Assembly (NCBI GenBank): GCA_965227255.1
Contig: CBDDFS010000003.1
Span: 1 to 64,000 of the forward strand
Direction: 5' to 3'
Length of the DNA: 64,000 bases
From: CBDDFS01 sp965227255
GTDB lineage: Bacteria > Bacteroidota > Bacteroidia > Flavobacteriales_E > Vicingaceae
Below, piece after piece: positions 48,710-58,281 of this stretch (positions within the stretch are counted from its first letter, which is position 1; every line of letters begins with the position of its first letter). Under the pieces are notes generated by a model, which saw only the letters and a program-made list of their open reading frames with translations, made no database searches and had not been told where the DNA came from. The position numbers were made by a program, and so were the translations under genes.

Positions 48710-51700
48710 TCAACAAGCAGCTTGAATACTAATGCATCTCTGGAACCAATCACCTGGATCAGATAATATCCATTAGAATAAGATGAGATGTCGTGATTAA
48801 AATTAATGACATCGTCATTAACAATTACGGTTTCAGCGTGCATTAGTTTTCCTCCGGCATCCAGGATTCTGATCTGCTTCTCCCCTTTTTCAACACCATC
48901 AAATCTTACCTTCATAACATCAGAAACCGGATTAGGATAAATCTTAATCTGACCTCCTTCAAAATTGCCCTCGTTTATCCCGGTCGGAATAACCGTTATT
49001 TCAGATGAAGCTGACGCCGTATCTCCACAATCCAGGTTGGTGTGTTCAACCGTAAATGTTGTTGTGACATCAGGATAAGCCTGAACACTGACCCCTTTGC
49101 TCGAACTCAACTTATTATTGTTCGGCGACTGATACCAGTAGTACTGATTTGGATTCATGGTACCGCCTGTCACATTCAACGTAATCGTATCTCCCTGATT
49201 GATGGTGGCTGTTACCGGTGTTACATCAATAACCGTAGAAGAATCAACTTCAATATAAGCTGTCTTTGTTGTGATTTTGGTCTCAAGCATGTTCGTTACC
49301 CTTAGAGAAACGTTATATGTTCCGGGATTGGAATAAGACACAGATGGATTTTCATCTGTTGAAGAAGTTGGATTTCCTCCCGGGAATGACCATAGTACAC
49401 TTGTATAAAATCCTGTTGATTCATCCGAGAACTGAATGCTTTGTCCTTTACAAACTCTTACACTGCTCGCTGAAAAGTCAGAAGCCGGCGTTGTATACAA
49501 AGGTGAAGTCCACATTCCCCTGCCATAAGTGGCAGCCGTAATTCTGGACTTTTCTCTATCTTGATCATAGTAGATCTCAAGCTCTGTAACGTCAATTGCA
49601 TCGGGCATTCCACCACCAAAATCGGTCCAGGCAGTATTTCCTGCCTTACGATAAAATACACCCAATTCCGTTCCTATATAAAGATCCCCGGTTGTAGAAG
49701 AATCAAAGACAATACAATTGATATTCACATTTGGAATTCCTGTGCCTGTAATATCTGTCCAGGTAGATCCCTTGTCACCTGAAACAAAAACCTTTCTCGA
49801 TTGAACTACATAAACACTATCGGCACTGAATGGATGAGCTTCAATATCTCTTGGCCAGGTTGAAGTTGGTCTGCTCGAAGTGAGATCGGTATACGTTGGC
49901 GTAGTCGCATTGATGTTGTCTGATCGAAAAAAGTCTCCATCTTCTCTTGCGACGTAAAGAATGTTATCATTGGCCGGGCTGTTCTCAAGAACACGTAATC
50001 CATAAAAGTTAGAGCCTCCAAGGTTGTTGGAGATCTTTGTCCAGGACACCCCACTTGAAGAGGTCGCCGTTCTAACGTTGGTAGATTTCCAGACATTTCT
50101 GAATCCTGCAAACATGGTATTCGAGTTGGTCTCTCTTAACAGATATGGAGTAATCCATTCGCCATTTTCATTGGCTGTATTTCTGATGTAGGACGTGATT
50201 CCACTGAAATTCACGCCGTAGTTAGTCGATCTGCGGATATCACCATAATAAAGAGCCCCGTACATATAATTTGAATCTACAGGATCAATGATACATTCCA
50301 TTCCATCACCTCCGATCTCTGTTCTCCAACTACCATCGTAGATTGCGGTTCCGTTGTCCTGATAACCATTAATAACAAGGTTTCTGCTTTGAGCACTTTG
50401 TCCTATTTTATATACCTGCGCTATGGCTAGTCCATCACTTTTATCAGTCCATGACGAACCTCCATTTCCGGAGATGTGCAGACCTCCATCGTGACAAGCA
50501 TATAAGTTGTTATTCAAAGGATTGATAGCGAATTCATGTTGATCAGCATGAACACTCGGTGTATTGCAATTCCACGATCCACCTACCCAATGGGCAACAC
50601 AGCTCCAGCTACTTCCACCATTCGTGCTCTTCCAGATATTGATTCCTCCAACATAAACGGTATTGGCATTACTCCTGTCAACTGCAATGGCCAGATCATA
50701 CCAGGCCTGTCCGGAAGTTCCACTACCCTGACAGCTGTAATCGAGAATGTTTGGTGTGCTCGACATCAAGGTAAAACTCTGACCACTGTTGGTACTTCGA
50801 TACATGCCCTTGTATGTTCTGCTGTTTGCCTCGAGTACATAGACGTAGTTTCCATTTCCCGGACTCACGCCAATGACCATTCTTGAAGCACTTGGCAAGC
50901 CAGTAGCACCTTGAGTCCAAGTCTCGCCGCCATCCGTTGAACGATAAAAATCACCACCTTCCGTCGCATATACAATGGAGGTATCTGTTGGTTTGAAAGC
51001 TATGTCCTTAAAATTGGCAGAAGAGGACTTCCTTGTCCAGGTCTGACCTCCATCTGTAGTTTTATACACCCCACCACTCGTGGCTGCTAACAATGTCATC
51101 GAATCCTTTGGGTTCTGGATCATCTTTCCGACAGTCCTGTTTCCCATTCCTGTGTTGCTTGGAGACCAGGTATCTCCTGCATCTGTACTTTTCCATACTC
51201 CGTATCCAGGTGAGTCTCCTGCATCACGATCACCCGTTCCAATGTATACGGTATTAGCGTTGCTGTAATCCACCACAATGGCGGAAGCTCCCAAAGTAGG
51301 CAGTGTATCCGTTAGACATTCCCAGGCATTTCCTCCATTCTCTGTTTTCCAGAGTCCACCGGCTGGTGAACCCACATAATAGGTGTTTACATTTGTCGGA
51401 TGAAATCCTATTGCATTCAGCCTGCCCATTCCATTTGGCTGACCAGTGCCATTTGAAGGAAGAGTAATCGGACCGATCTCTTCCCAATGCCCATCGTCGA
51501 GTAAAACACTCTTTGATGTATTTTGCATCTTATTGAATTCAGAAATCAATTGGCCGGCTTTGGGTTTGTTGCCGTATTCATCCACCTTTAGGGATGTCCA
51601 GTATTCCCATCTCTTGAAAACCTTCCATCCATCGCCTTTGTCTCTTTCTCGTCCATCCCAGTACATCTCAAATGCTTTCTGAGTTTCAAAGAAATTGGCA

Positions 51701-51840
51701 GAAGGATCTTGCATCATTTCAATCCAGTACGGGTAATCTGATGTGTCCTTGCCGGAATTCTGTGAAAAGGCTGAATTACTAATTGAAAAGGCCAGAAACA
51801 CAATTGTGGTGGCCAAAAAAGTTCTTTTTCCTGTATTCAT
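48703..51840 (-). CDS. T9SS-exported BNR/VPS10-like repeat protein with PKD domain
   Basis: The 1,045-residue protein begins with a signal peptide (ending NSAFSQ). It carries a long beta-propeller-like region of BNR/Asp-box repeats (STDGGETWTQGATGL, YKTTDGGQTWTRKSS, SGDKGSTWTDITGTG), similar to the VPS10/sortilin-type exported proteins of this phylum. A PKD domain (SDFSASSVRVCKGQSIQFSD) and an Ig-like unit follow. The C-terminus is a type A T9SS sorting domain (IKIYPNPVSDVMKVRFDG, IRILDAGGKLMHAET). The ligand or substrate is unknown. A -7 box lies directly before the start codon at 51848-51855. Confidence 0.92.
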   Translation of the reverse strand: MNTGKRTFLATTIVFLAFSISNSAFSQNSGKDTSDYPYWIEMMQDPSANFFETQKAFEMYWDGRERDKGDGWKVFKRWEYWTSLKVDEYGNKPKAGQLISEFNKMQNTSKSVLLDDGHWEEIGPITLPSNGTGQPNGMGRLNAIGFHPTNVNTYYVGSPAGGLWKTENGGNAWECLTDTLPTLGASAIVVDYSNANTVYIGTGDRDAGDSPGYGVWKSTDAGDTWSPSNTGMGNRTVGKMIQNPKDSMTLLAATSGGVYKTTDGGQTWTRKSSSANFKDIAFKPTDTSIVYATEGGDFYRSTDGGETWTQGATGLPSASRMVIGVSPGNGNYVYVLEANSRTYKGMYRSTNSGQSFTLMSSTPNILDYSCQGSGTSGQAWYDLAIAVDRSNANTVYVGGINIWKSTNGGSSWSCVAHWVGGSWNCNTPSVHADQHEFAINPLNNNLYACHDGGLHISGNGGSSWTDKSDGLAIAQVYKIGQSAQSRNLVINGYQDNGTAIYDGSWRTEIGGDGMECIIDPVDSNYMYGALYYGDIRRSTNYGVNFSGITSYIRNTANENGEWITPYLLRETNSNTMFAGFRNVWKSTNVRTATSSSGVSWTKISNNLGGSNFYGLRVLENSPANDNILYVAREDGDFFRSDNINATTPTYTDLTSSRPTSTWPRDIEAHPFSADSVYVVQSRKVFVSGDKGSTWTDITGTGIPNVNINCIVFDSSTTGDLYIGTELGVFYRKAGNTAWTDFGGGMPDAIDVTELEIYYDQDREKSRITAATYGRGMWTSPLYTTPASDFSASSVRVCKGQSIQFSDESTGFYTSVLWSFPGGNPTSSTDENPSVSYSNPGTYNVSLRVTNMLETKITTKTAYIEVDSSTVIDVTPVTATINQGDTITLNVTGGTMNPNQYYWYQSPNNNKLSSSKGVSVQAYPDVTTTFTVEHTNLDCGDTASASSEITVIPTGINEGNFEGGQIKIYPNPVSDVMKVRFDGVEKGEKQIRILDAGGKLMHAETVIVNDDVINFNHDISSYSNGYYLIQVIGSRDALVFKLLVDH

Positions 51841-51847
51841 ATTGCTG

Positions 51848-51855
51848 CAAAGGTA
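51848..51855 (-). promoter_or_regulatory. -7 box immediately before the BNR-protein gene
   Basis: The minus strand reads TACCTTTG, a full TAnnTTTG match, ending only 7 bases before the ATG. If used, the transcript would be almost leaderless. Confidence 0.4.
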
Positions 51856-51917
51856 AGGTAATAGGAACGCAAGAAATCGACAATGGTTACATAATTTTCA
51901 AGAATTCAGGATTCTTA

Positions 51918-52940
51918 TCAGAAGTACATCCTGGCCTGGGATACAGAGTCGAGTTGAGAGAAATCTTTTGATAAATATTTATAGTATGCGGTTATTCCTA
52001 TCATTCCCGCATTGTCTGTACAATATTGAAGAGGTGGTACATATCCCATCCAGCCCAGACTTTCTTCTCTTTTCATCAATGCTTGTCTTAATCCGGAATT
52101 TGCGCTAACCCCGCCTGCAAGAGCAATCTGATTCACATTGTAGTGAGCCGCACATTTCTCAAGTGTTTCCATCAAAATATCAACGATGGTTTTTTGAACC
52201 GAAGCACTGAGATCATTGAGGTTTGATTCGATAAAGGTTTCATCATTCTTTTTCATGTCCTGAAGGAAATACAGAACCGATGTTTTCAGTCCACTGAAGC
52301 TAAAGTTAAAACCATCCACTCTTGGCTTGGAGAAAGTGAATTTGTTCTCATCTCCTTCCCTGGCATATTTATCTATCAAGGGTCCACCGGGATATTCCAT
52401 TCCAAACATCTTGGCAATCTTATCGAATGCCTCTCCAGCGGCATCGTCCAGAGTAGCGCCTACCACTTCCATTTCAAAGTAATCTTTCACTAGGACCAGC
52501 TGAGTATGTCCTCCTGAAACGGTTAGACAAAGGAAGGGGAATTCAGGCCCGGACACATGCACTCCATCTATAAAATGAGCTAAAATATGAGCCTGCATAT
52601 GATTCACAGAGATCAGAGGAACTTCGAGCGCCATGCTGAGGGACTTTGCAAAAGCATTACCTACGATAAGCGAACCTGGCAATCCAGGACCTTGCGTATA
52701 AGCGATTGCCGACAAATCTTCCTTTTTTGCATTGGCCCTGTCAAGTGCTTCATGAATAACCGGGATCATATTCTTTTCATGACTTCTGGATGCCAGCTCC
52801 GGTATAACGCCGCCATATTTGCGATGAATTTCCTGTGTACTGATCACATTAGAAAGCACATTTCTTCCGTTTAATATGGCAACGGAAGTGTCGTCACACG
52901 ATGATTCTATAGCGAGAATTAAGAGCTCTTCCCTGTTCAT
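51918..52940 (-). CDS. tsaD: tRNA N6-adenosine threonylcarbamoyltransferase TsaD
   Basis: TsaD transfers threonylcarbamoyl to A37 of tRNAs that read ANN codons. The 340-residue protein shows the ASKHA fold marks AIESSCDDTSVAIL, YTQGPGLPGSLIVG, the metal His pair HMQAH, LCLTVSGGHTQLVLV, LDDAAGEAFDKIAKM and ALAGGVSANSGLR. Length matches the family. It is divergent from tamB with 32 bases between the two starts, an arrangement that recurs in this phylum. Confidence 0.97.
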   Translation of the reverse strand: MNREELLILAIESSCDDTSVAILNGRNVLSNVISTQEIHRKYGGVIPELASRSHEKNMIPVIHEALDRANAKKEDLSAIAYTQGPGLPGSLIVGNAFAKSLSMALEVPLISVNHMQAHILAHFIDGVHVSGPEFPFLCLTVSGGHTQLVLVKDYFEMEVVGATLDDAAGEAFDKIAKMFGMEYPGGPLIDKYAREGDENKFTFSKPRVDGFNFSFSGLKTSVLYFLQDMKKNDETFIESNLNDLSASVQKTIVDILMETLEKCAAHYNVNQIALAGGVSANSGLRQALMKREESLGWMGYVPPLQYCTDNAGMIGITAYYKYLSKDFSQLDSVSQARMYF

Positions 52941-52948
52941 TTAAAGAC

Positions 52949-52956
52949 TATTTTTG
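52949..52956 (+). promoter_or_regulatory. Possible -7 box for tamB
   Basis: TATTTTTG matches TAnnTTTG and lies 16 bases before the tamB GTG start. No -33 TTG is present upstream, where tsaD coding sequence begins. Confidence 0.4.
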
Positions 52957-52972
52957 TGGTGAAGGAAATTTC

Positions 52973-55900
52973 GTGAGCAAAAGTATTAAAAAAGCATATC
53001 GCGCTTTGATTGTGGGGATGGATGTGATTCTGCTCATCTATGCCCTTGTCGTTTTTGCCCTTCAGATCAATTATTTTCAAAGTCTAACCGGGAAAGCCAT
53101 TGCCAAATATTTGAGCAAGGAATGGAATGCATATGTCGATATCGATCGGACCGAAATCACCTTTTTCAATAGGCTTGTTCTAGATGAGTTAATTATCAAA
53201 GACAGGCTGAGCGACAGCCTTCTTTATTCCAGGGAGACCGACATCGGACTTGAATTGAATTTATTTAAATCCAGAAAATTTTCAATTCAAAGTATATGTC
53301 TGAGTGATCCTAAAATCAACCTAAAAAGAGAAGGAGAGAAAGAAGATTTTAACTTTAAATTTCTAATAGATTATTTCTCATCTTCAGATACTATCTCACC
53401 CCCACTTAAACTGGGAATTGACCACTTTGAGATCATTAATGGTCATTTCAATATGAATGATGAGACCAAAAAGCAAAAATCAGGCAATTCCTTTGATCCA
53501 TCCCATTTGGCCATAAGAGAATTAAATCTGTATGTTAATGATCTACAGATCGATAGCAATCTTTATCAAGTGAATTATATCAAGTTATCAATGAAGGAGC
53601 AAGACTTTCAACTTGATAATTTAACGGCGAGTATCTCGGCCAGTGACAAGGGCATCAATATACATGACCTGCACATCCAAAGTCCAAAATCAGAAGTGCA
53701 TGCCTACATCGATCTAAAAACAGATAACTGGCAATCCTACCAGAATCCCTTATCAGATGTGAACTTTAAAATTCGTTTCCTGCCCTCTGACATGTCGACC
53801 ACAGACCTCGCCTACTTCGTTCCTGATTTAAGAGGAATGCGAGACATTCCTGAAGTAAAGGGAGAATTCAGCGGAAGTGTGGACCGTTTGAATGGTAAAG
53901 ATGTTCAATTGTCATTAGCCGATCACAGCAGAGTAAGTCTTGACTTCAAATTACAAGGTCTCCCCGATTTTGAGGAGACGTTCATCTATATGGATGTCAA
54001 AAATCTTTACACAAGCAAGAGAGGTGTTGAGAAGATTAAGATTCCACCATTCGAACAGAACAATTACATCCAACTCCCTGAAAACTTTGGTCGACTGGGA
54101 CGCGTTAATTTTTCCGGTAAGGTCGCAGGTTTCCCGAGAAACTTGGTAGTTAATGGAAAAATAAGAACGGCCATTGGTCAGATCAACACCGACCTAGAAT
54201 TGAAGGCCGATTCTACTTTCGCATACTCGGGTAGAATTGCAGCTATCGACTTTAATGCAGGAAGATTCCTGGATGTAGAAGACAGATTGGGAAATGTAAA
54301 TCTCGAAGCTGAAATCGAAGGTCAGGGATTATCCAAAGATGACGTAGATGCTCACCTATCCGGAAATATCCTGAGTATGTACTTTAATCAGTACAACTAC
54401 AGAAATGTTGCCTTAAGCGGTGATTTCGTAAAAGAAACTTTCACAGGAAGTATAGGCATCAGAGACAAATACGTTGACCTTGATTTCATTGGAAAGATCG
54501 ATCTGTCTGAAGAAGACTATGTATTCAACTTCAACTCGAAAATAAATCACATCTATCCAAAAATTGTTCTTGCCGCAAACCAGGTAGACAGCACAGCTCA
54601 CATACAGGCATCACTGAATATCGACATGAGGTATACCAATATCGATAGCCTTTTTGGCAGTTTCATTGTAGATGACCTGGTATACAAAGACTTTGAAGAC
54701 ACCATTTCTGTAAGCAATTTCACCTTCAATTCAAGAAGAGATGGACCAATCAAACATCATTCAATCCGATCTGACATTCTGGACTTCAATCTTGACGGCA
54801 GGTATGACATGCTCGATGGATATAAGACTGTAAAAAAACTGCTCAAAACTTATGTTCCCAATGCCATAGATGAAGACATACAAGTAGATAAGGATTTCAG
54901 CTTCTCACTAAATATGAAGGACTACAGTCTGCTTGAGAAAATGATCAGTCCGGGATTGTCGGTCGACAGTGGTACTTATGCCCAAGGCTGGTTTAAGAGT
55001 AAAGACGATAATTTCGAGCTGAACTCTCAAATTATCGGTTTCAGAAAGGATAATATCAAGGTTGATTCAACCGACCTCAAACTTTGGGCGGATGGAGATA
55101 AACTCAGCCTGAAAAGCAAGATCAGTCGATATGCAATAGGTAAATCCACCCAGGACAGATACATCGATATCTCCTCTGTGGTGAAGGACAACAGGATTGA
55201 AAATGAAATGACTTCTTACGGGAGTGGTCCATTTTCAAGCCAGATATATCTTGAAAACTATGTCTTCGATCACAACACTGTGGGTTTTCGATTTCTCGAT
55301 ACAGAATTCAAAGCAGACAGCCTTATTTGGATGATGCATGATTCTAATTACGTTCTGTTTGACTCATCCAGCTGGTCATTCCAAAACTTTCAAGTAAGTC
55401 GGGGAAATCAATCGATCGGTATAAATGGAAGGATTTCGAGGAATTCATGGGATAAGATTGAACTGGCTCTGGACAGTTTTAACTTGAATCAATTAAATCC
55501 ATTCGTTGAAGAAGCAAAAGTGTCTCTGGAAGGCAATATCACGGGTTACGCCTCTCTAACCGACGTTTACAATGAACGCTTATTCGAAAGCAATTTGTCC
55601 TTCATGGAGTTGAGATTCAATGAAAAATTTCTGGGAAGCGGTCACATCATCAGCAACTGGAATGAAGAAGATAAAAGACTCGATGTGGATGGAGAAATAT
55701 CCCACAAGGGCGTGGATAAGATCGATTTTAATGGCTATTACAGCACGCGAAAGAAAGACTCTCCTCTTAATTTTGAATTGGCCTTGATTGACCTTCCACT
55801 GAATGTTCTTGAACCCTTCACAAAAGATATACTCTCAGAATTCGGTGGTTCAGCAACCGGACAGTTTGAATTGACCGGAACGCTTAGCGAGCCCAATCTT

Positions 55901-57400
55901 CAGGGAAATATGTTTCTGCAGAATGCCGAAGCCCTCGTTGAATACACGAATGTGCATTACAAATTCAAGAATAGCGTATTACTCGGTGACATGATTCCGG
56001 TTAAGATCAACAGCGACAGTATTTCAATACCCAATTTTAAGTTGGTTGATAAATTCGAAAATACAGGTCAGGGAAGTGTGTATTTCATTCACAACGGATT
56101 TAAAACTTTCAGAACTGAGCTTAGGATCAAATCAGACAAGTTGTTCGTCATGAACACGAAGAAAACCGACAACGACCTCTATTACGGTAAGGCTGTTATT
56201 TCTGGTGATGTCTACATTGAAAGTGAAAAAGGCAAGTCGTATCTGGATATGGACATTGTAGCCGAAGAAAAAACAGTTTTCAGCCTTCCCATGGTAGACA
56301 AGTCTGAGGTAACAGAAAATGAATTTGTTGTTTTCACAACACGGGAAGAAGATGAGGAAATCATCGTTGAAGAAAAAGAAAAGACCTTTGATGTCACACT
56401 TGACATGAGACTCGAAATTTCACCAAAAGCCATGGTGCGTCTGGTTTTTGATGAATTTGAACAGGACGTGGTTGAAGCCAAAGGAAGTGGTGTTTTGAAC
56501 ATGCATTACGATCCAAAGAACAGTTTATCTCTCCAAGGAGAGTACACGCTGAATTCCGGAAACTACGTCTTCAGACTACAATCCGTGGTAAACAAGAGAT
56601 TCATCATTGAACCGGGAAGCAAGATCAAATGGAATGGCGATCCATACCGAGGCGAAATGAACCTGGTTACAACCTATAAGACCAGAGCCAGACTGATAGA
56701 CATATTACCAGAGATCTATTCTGATGTGAACTACAAAAGAAATATACCGGTTCACCTGCAACTAAAGATGACGCAGACTATCGAAGAGCCCGTCATCGGT
56801 TTTGAGGTATATCTACCCGAATCGAATGAAAATGTGCGACAACAGCTAAGGGCAGAGTTATCAGACGAGACCTGTCTAAACCAACAGGTATTCGCCCTGC
56901 TGATCCTTACCTCATTCTACCCTTGTGAGAATTTTGAAAATAGTCCAACTACAGCAGCAGGCCGTGAAACTGCCTTTGAAGCCATGTCGAACCAGTTGAG
57001 TGGTTGGTTATCAAACATCAATGAAAATGTGGATGTAGGTATTTCCTACACTCCGGGAGAAGAAGGAGAAACTCCCGATCAGCTTGAAGTTGCGGTGTCG
57101 ACTCAATTATTCAATGATCGGGTCGTTCTTGACGGGAACGTGAGTAGTGGAAACCAGACACAAAGCAATCCGGACCAGGTTGCCGGTGAGGGAAGCATTG
57201 AATACCTGATACGTCCTGATGGAAAACTCAGCGTGAAGGTTTTTAATAAAGTAAATGAAAGAGCCTACATAGAGAATGATGATCTCTACATTCAGGGGGT
57301 GGGATTAAAATGGGTGCATGATTTTGGTGGAAACAAAGCTAAAGGCACAAGAAAGGAAGAAGAGGAGATTTTGGAGGAAGAGGTTATAGATGAAGAATGA
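52973..57400 (+). CDS. tamB: TamB/DUF490 translocation and assembly protein
   Basis: The 1,475-residue protein has one N-terminal membrane segment (VILLIYALVVFALQINYF) followed by a very long beta-taco-like region and the TamB C-terminal domain (about residues 1,150-1,475: RLIDILPEIYSDVNYKRNIP, NVRQQLRAELSDETCLNQQV). TamB-type proteins span the periplasm and help outer-membrane protein assembly or lipid transport. The C-terminus is strongly acidic (RKEEEEILEEEVIDEE). The start is GTG at 52973. It is divergent from tsaD and followed by repeat-like sequence. Confidence 0.93.
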   Translation: MSKSIKKAYRALIVGMDVILLIYALVVFALQINYFQSLTGKAIAKYLSKEWNAYVDIDRTEITFFNRLVLDELIIKDRLSDSLLYSRETDIGLELNLFKSRKFSIQSICLSDPKINLKREGEKEDFNFKFLIDYFSSSDTISPPLKLGIDHFEIINGHFNMNDETKKQKSGNSFDPSHLAIRELNLYVNDLQIDSNLYQVNYIKLSMKEQDFQLDNLTASISASDKGINIHDLHIQSPKSEVHAYIDLKTDNWQSYQNPLSDVNFKIRFLPSDMSTTDLAYFVPDLRGMRDIPEVKGEFSGSVDRLNGKDVQLSLADHSRVSLDFKLQGLPDFEETFIYMDVKNLYTSKRGVEKIKIPPFEQNNYIQLPENFGRLGRVNFSGKVAGFPRNLVVNGKIRTAIGQINTDLELKADSTFAYSGRIAAIDFNAGRFLDVEDRLGNVNLEAEIEGQGLSKDDVDAHLSGNILSMYFNQYNYRNVALSGDFVKETFTGSIGIRDKYVDLDFIGKIDLSEEDYVFNFNSKINHIYPKIVLAANQVDSTAHIQASLNIDMRYTNIDSLFGSFIVDDLVYKDFEDTISVSNFTFNSRRDGPIKHHSIRSDILDFNLDGRYDMLDGYKTVKKLLKTYVPNAIDEDIQVDKDFSFSLNMKDYSLLEKMISPGLSVDSGTYAQGWFKSKDDNFELNSQIIGFRKDNIKVDSTDLKLWADGDKLSLKSKISRYAIGKSTQDRYIDISSVVKDNRIENEMTSYGSGPFSSQIYLENYVFDHNTVGFRFLDTEFKADSLIWMMHDSNYVLFDSSSWSFQNFQVSRGNQSIGINGRISRNSWDKIELALDSFNLNQLNPFVEEAKVSLEGNITGYASLTDVYNERLFESNLSFMELRFNEKFLGSGHIISNWNEEDKRLDVDGEISHKGVDKIDFNGYYSTRKKDSPLNFELALIDLPLNVLEPFTKDILSEFGGSATGQFELTGTLSEPNLQGNMFLQNAEALVEYTNVHYKFKNSVLLGDMIPVKINSDSISIPNFKLVDKFENTGQGSVYFIHNGFKTFRTELRIKSDKLFVMNTKKTDNDLYYGKAVISGDVYIESEKGKSYLDMDIVAEEKTVFSLPMVDKSEVTENEFVVFTTREEDEEIIVEEKEKTFDVTLDMRLEISPKAMVRLVFDEFEQDVVEAKGSGVLNMHYDPKNSLSLQGEYTLNSGNYVFRLQSVVNKRFIIEPGSKIKWNGDPYRGEMNLVTTYKTRARLIDILPEIYSDVNYKRNIPVHLQLKMTQTIEEPVIGFEVYLPESNENVRQQLRAELSDETCLNQQVFALLILTSFYPCENFENSPTTAAGRETAFEAMSNQLSGWLSNINENVDVGISYTPGEEGETPDQLEVAVSTQLFNDRVVLDGNVSSGNQTQSNPDQVAGEGSIEYLIRPDGKLSVKVFNKVNERAYIENDDLYIQGVGLKWVHDFGGNKAKGTRKEEEEILEEEVIDEE

Positions 57401-57462
57401 AGGATGAAGGGTGAAAGATGATAAATTATAAATGTTAAATGGTAAATGGTAAATTATGGATG
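57401..57462 (+). repeat. Degenerate AT-rich short repeats after tamB
   Basis: Consecutive near-copies of ATGAAGG/ATGAAAG, ATAAATTATAAATG and TTAAATGGTAAATGG motifs fill the sequence. It looks like the low-complexity intergenic filler also seen at 63072 and inside dnaE at 58969. Confidence 0.5.
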
Positions 57463-57492
57463 TTGAAATGCATCTTGATTCCTGTATATTCG
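57463..57492 (+). promoter_or_regulatory. Promoter of the 57517 gene
   Basis: TTG (57463-57465) and TATATTCG (57485-57492, one mismatch to TAnnTTTG) are 19 bases apart. The ATG follows 24 bases later. Confidence 0.5.
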
Positions 57493-57516
57493 CACTCCAC
57501 CCTATTTAACCAAGTT

Positions 57517-58119
57517 ATGATCAAATCATTCAAAACCGGCCTTATTCTTTTCATTTCACTTACTCTGAGCGCCAGTGTAGCCTTCAGTCAGGATTACAAA
57601 ACCAACATAGAAACATCTTTTGGGGAATACCTGGATCATTTGATGAACAAGGAATTTGAGCAGTCTTTGGAATATTTAACACCGGAATTCTTTGAAATCT
57701 TTCCAAAGGATAAAATGATCATGGCCATGGAACAAGCATTTAACAATCCGGGCATGAAGTACGAGATAATAAATCCGGAAATTTTAAGTGTTGGCGATAA
57801 GGTTGAAATAGAATCGAAACACTACGCTCTTATCACGTATTCAAATCAACTGAACATTAAATTTCTCAATGAAGAACCTGAAACCGATGAAGAAAAAGAA
57901 TTGCGCTTAAATATGACCCAGGGTCTCTTGAAAACCAATTTTGGTGAGGAAAATGTAGTTCTCAATAATGAAACCGAATTTTTTGAAATTCAGTCTCAAA
58001 AAGACGCCTATGCTATTTCGGAAAACGGATCTTCAGACTGGAAGTTTCTTGTTATTGAAAAAGATCAAAAACCTATTCTGGAAAAATTACTTCCTGCTGA
58101 ATTGGCAGAGAAGATATAG
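57517..58119 (+). CDS. Small exported protein of unknown function
   Basis: From the ATG at 57517 the protein has 200 residues: MIKSFKTGLILFISLTLSAS is a signal peptide (cut near AFSQ). The mature part is acidic and mixed alpha/beta: FGEYLDHLMNKEFEQSLEYL, FPKDKMIMAMEQAFNNPGMK, NEPDTDEE-type loop, and GSSDWKFLVIEKDQKPILEK. The fold suggests an NTF2/SnoaL-like small domain, but I am not sure. A longer frame from 57439 reads through the repeat region and promoter and was rejected. Confidence 0.75.
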   Translation: MIKSFKTGLILFISLTLSASVAFSQDYKTNIETSFGEYLDHLMNKEFEQSLEYLTPEFFEIFPKDKMIMAMEQAFNNPGMKYEIINPEILSVGDKVEIESKHYALITYSNQLNIKFLNEEPETDEEKELRLNMTQGLLKTNFGEENVVLNNETEFFEIQSQKDAYAISENGSSDWKFLVIEKDQKPILEKLLPAELAEKI

Positions 58120-58175
58120 CGTTCAGGCACATTCTGGCAATCATTTTTTCAATTATTTTCAGCTTAATCATTGTT

Positions 58176-58200
58176 AATTGCGAGTTAATAATTTGCAATT
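58176..58200. repeat. Small inverted repeat in the 58120-58281 intergenic region
   Basis: AATTGC and GCAATT flank a 13-base AT-rich loop. Nothing else recognisable lies in this 162-base gap before dnaE. No T run follows, so it is not a convincing terminator. Confidence 0.4.
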
Positions 58201-58281
58201 AATAATTCGTTATTCTCCTTTCTTCTTCGGGTCATTTCAATACTTTTATTTCCTCAGTTTTTCCAAAAGAAATAGGCTTAT

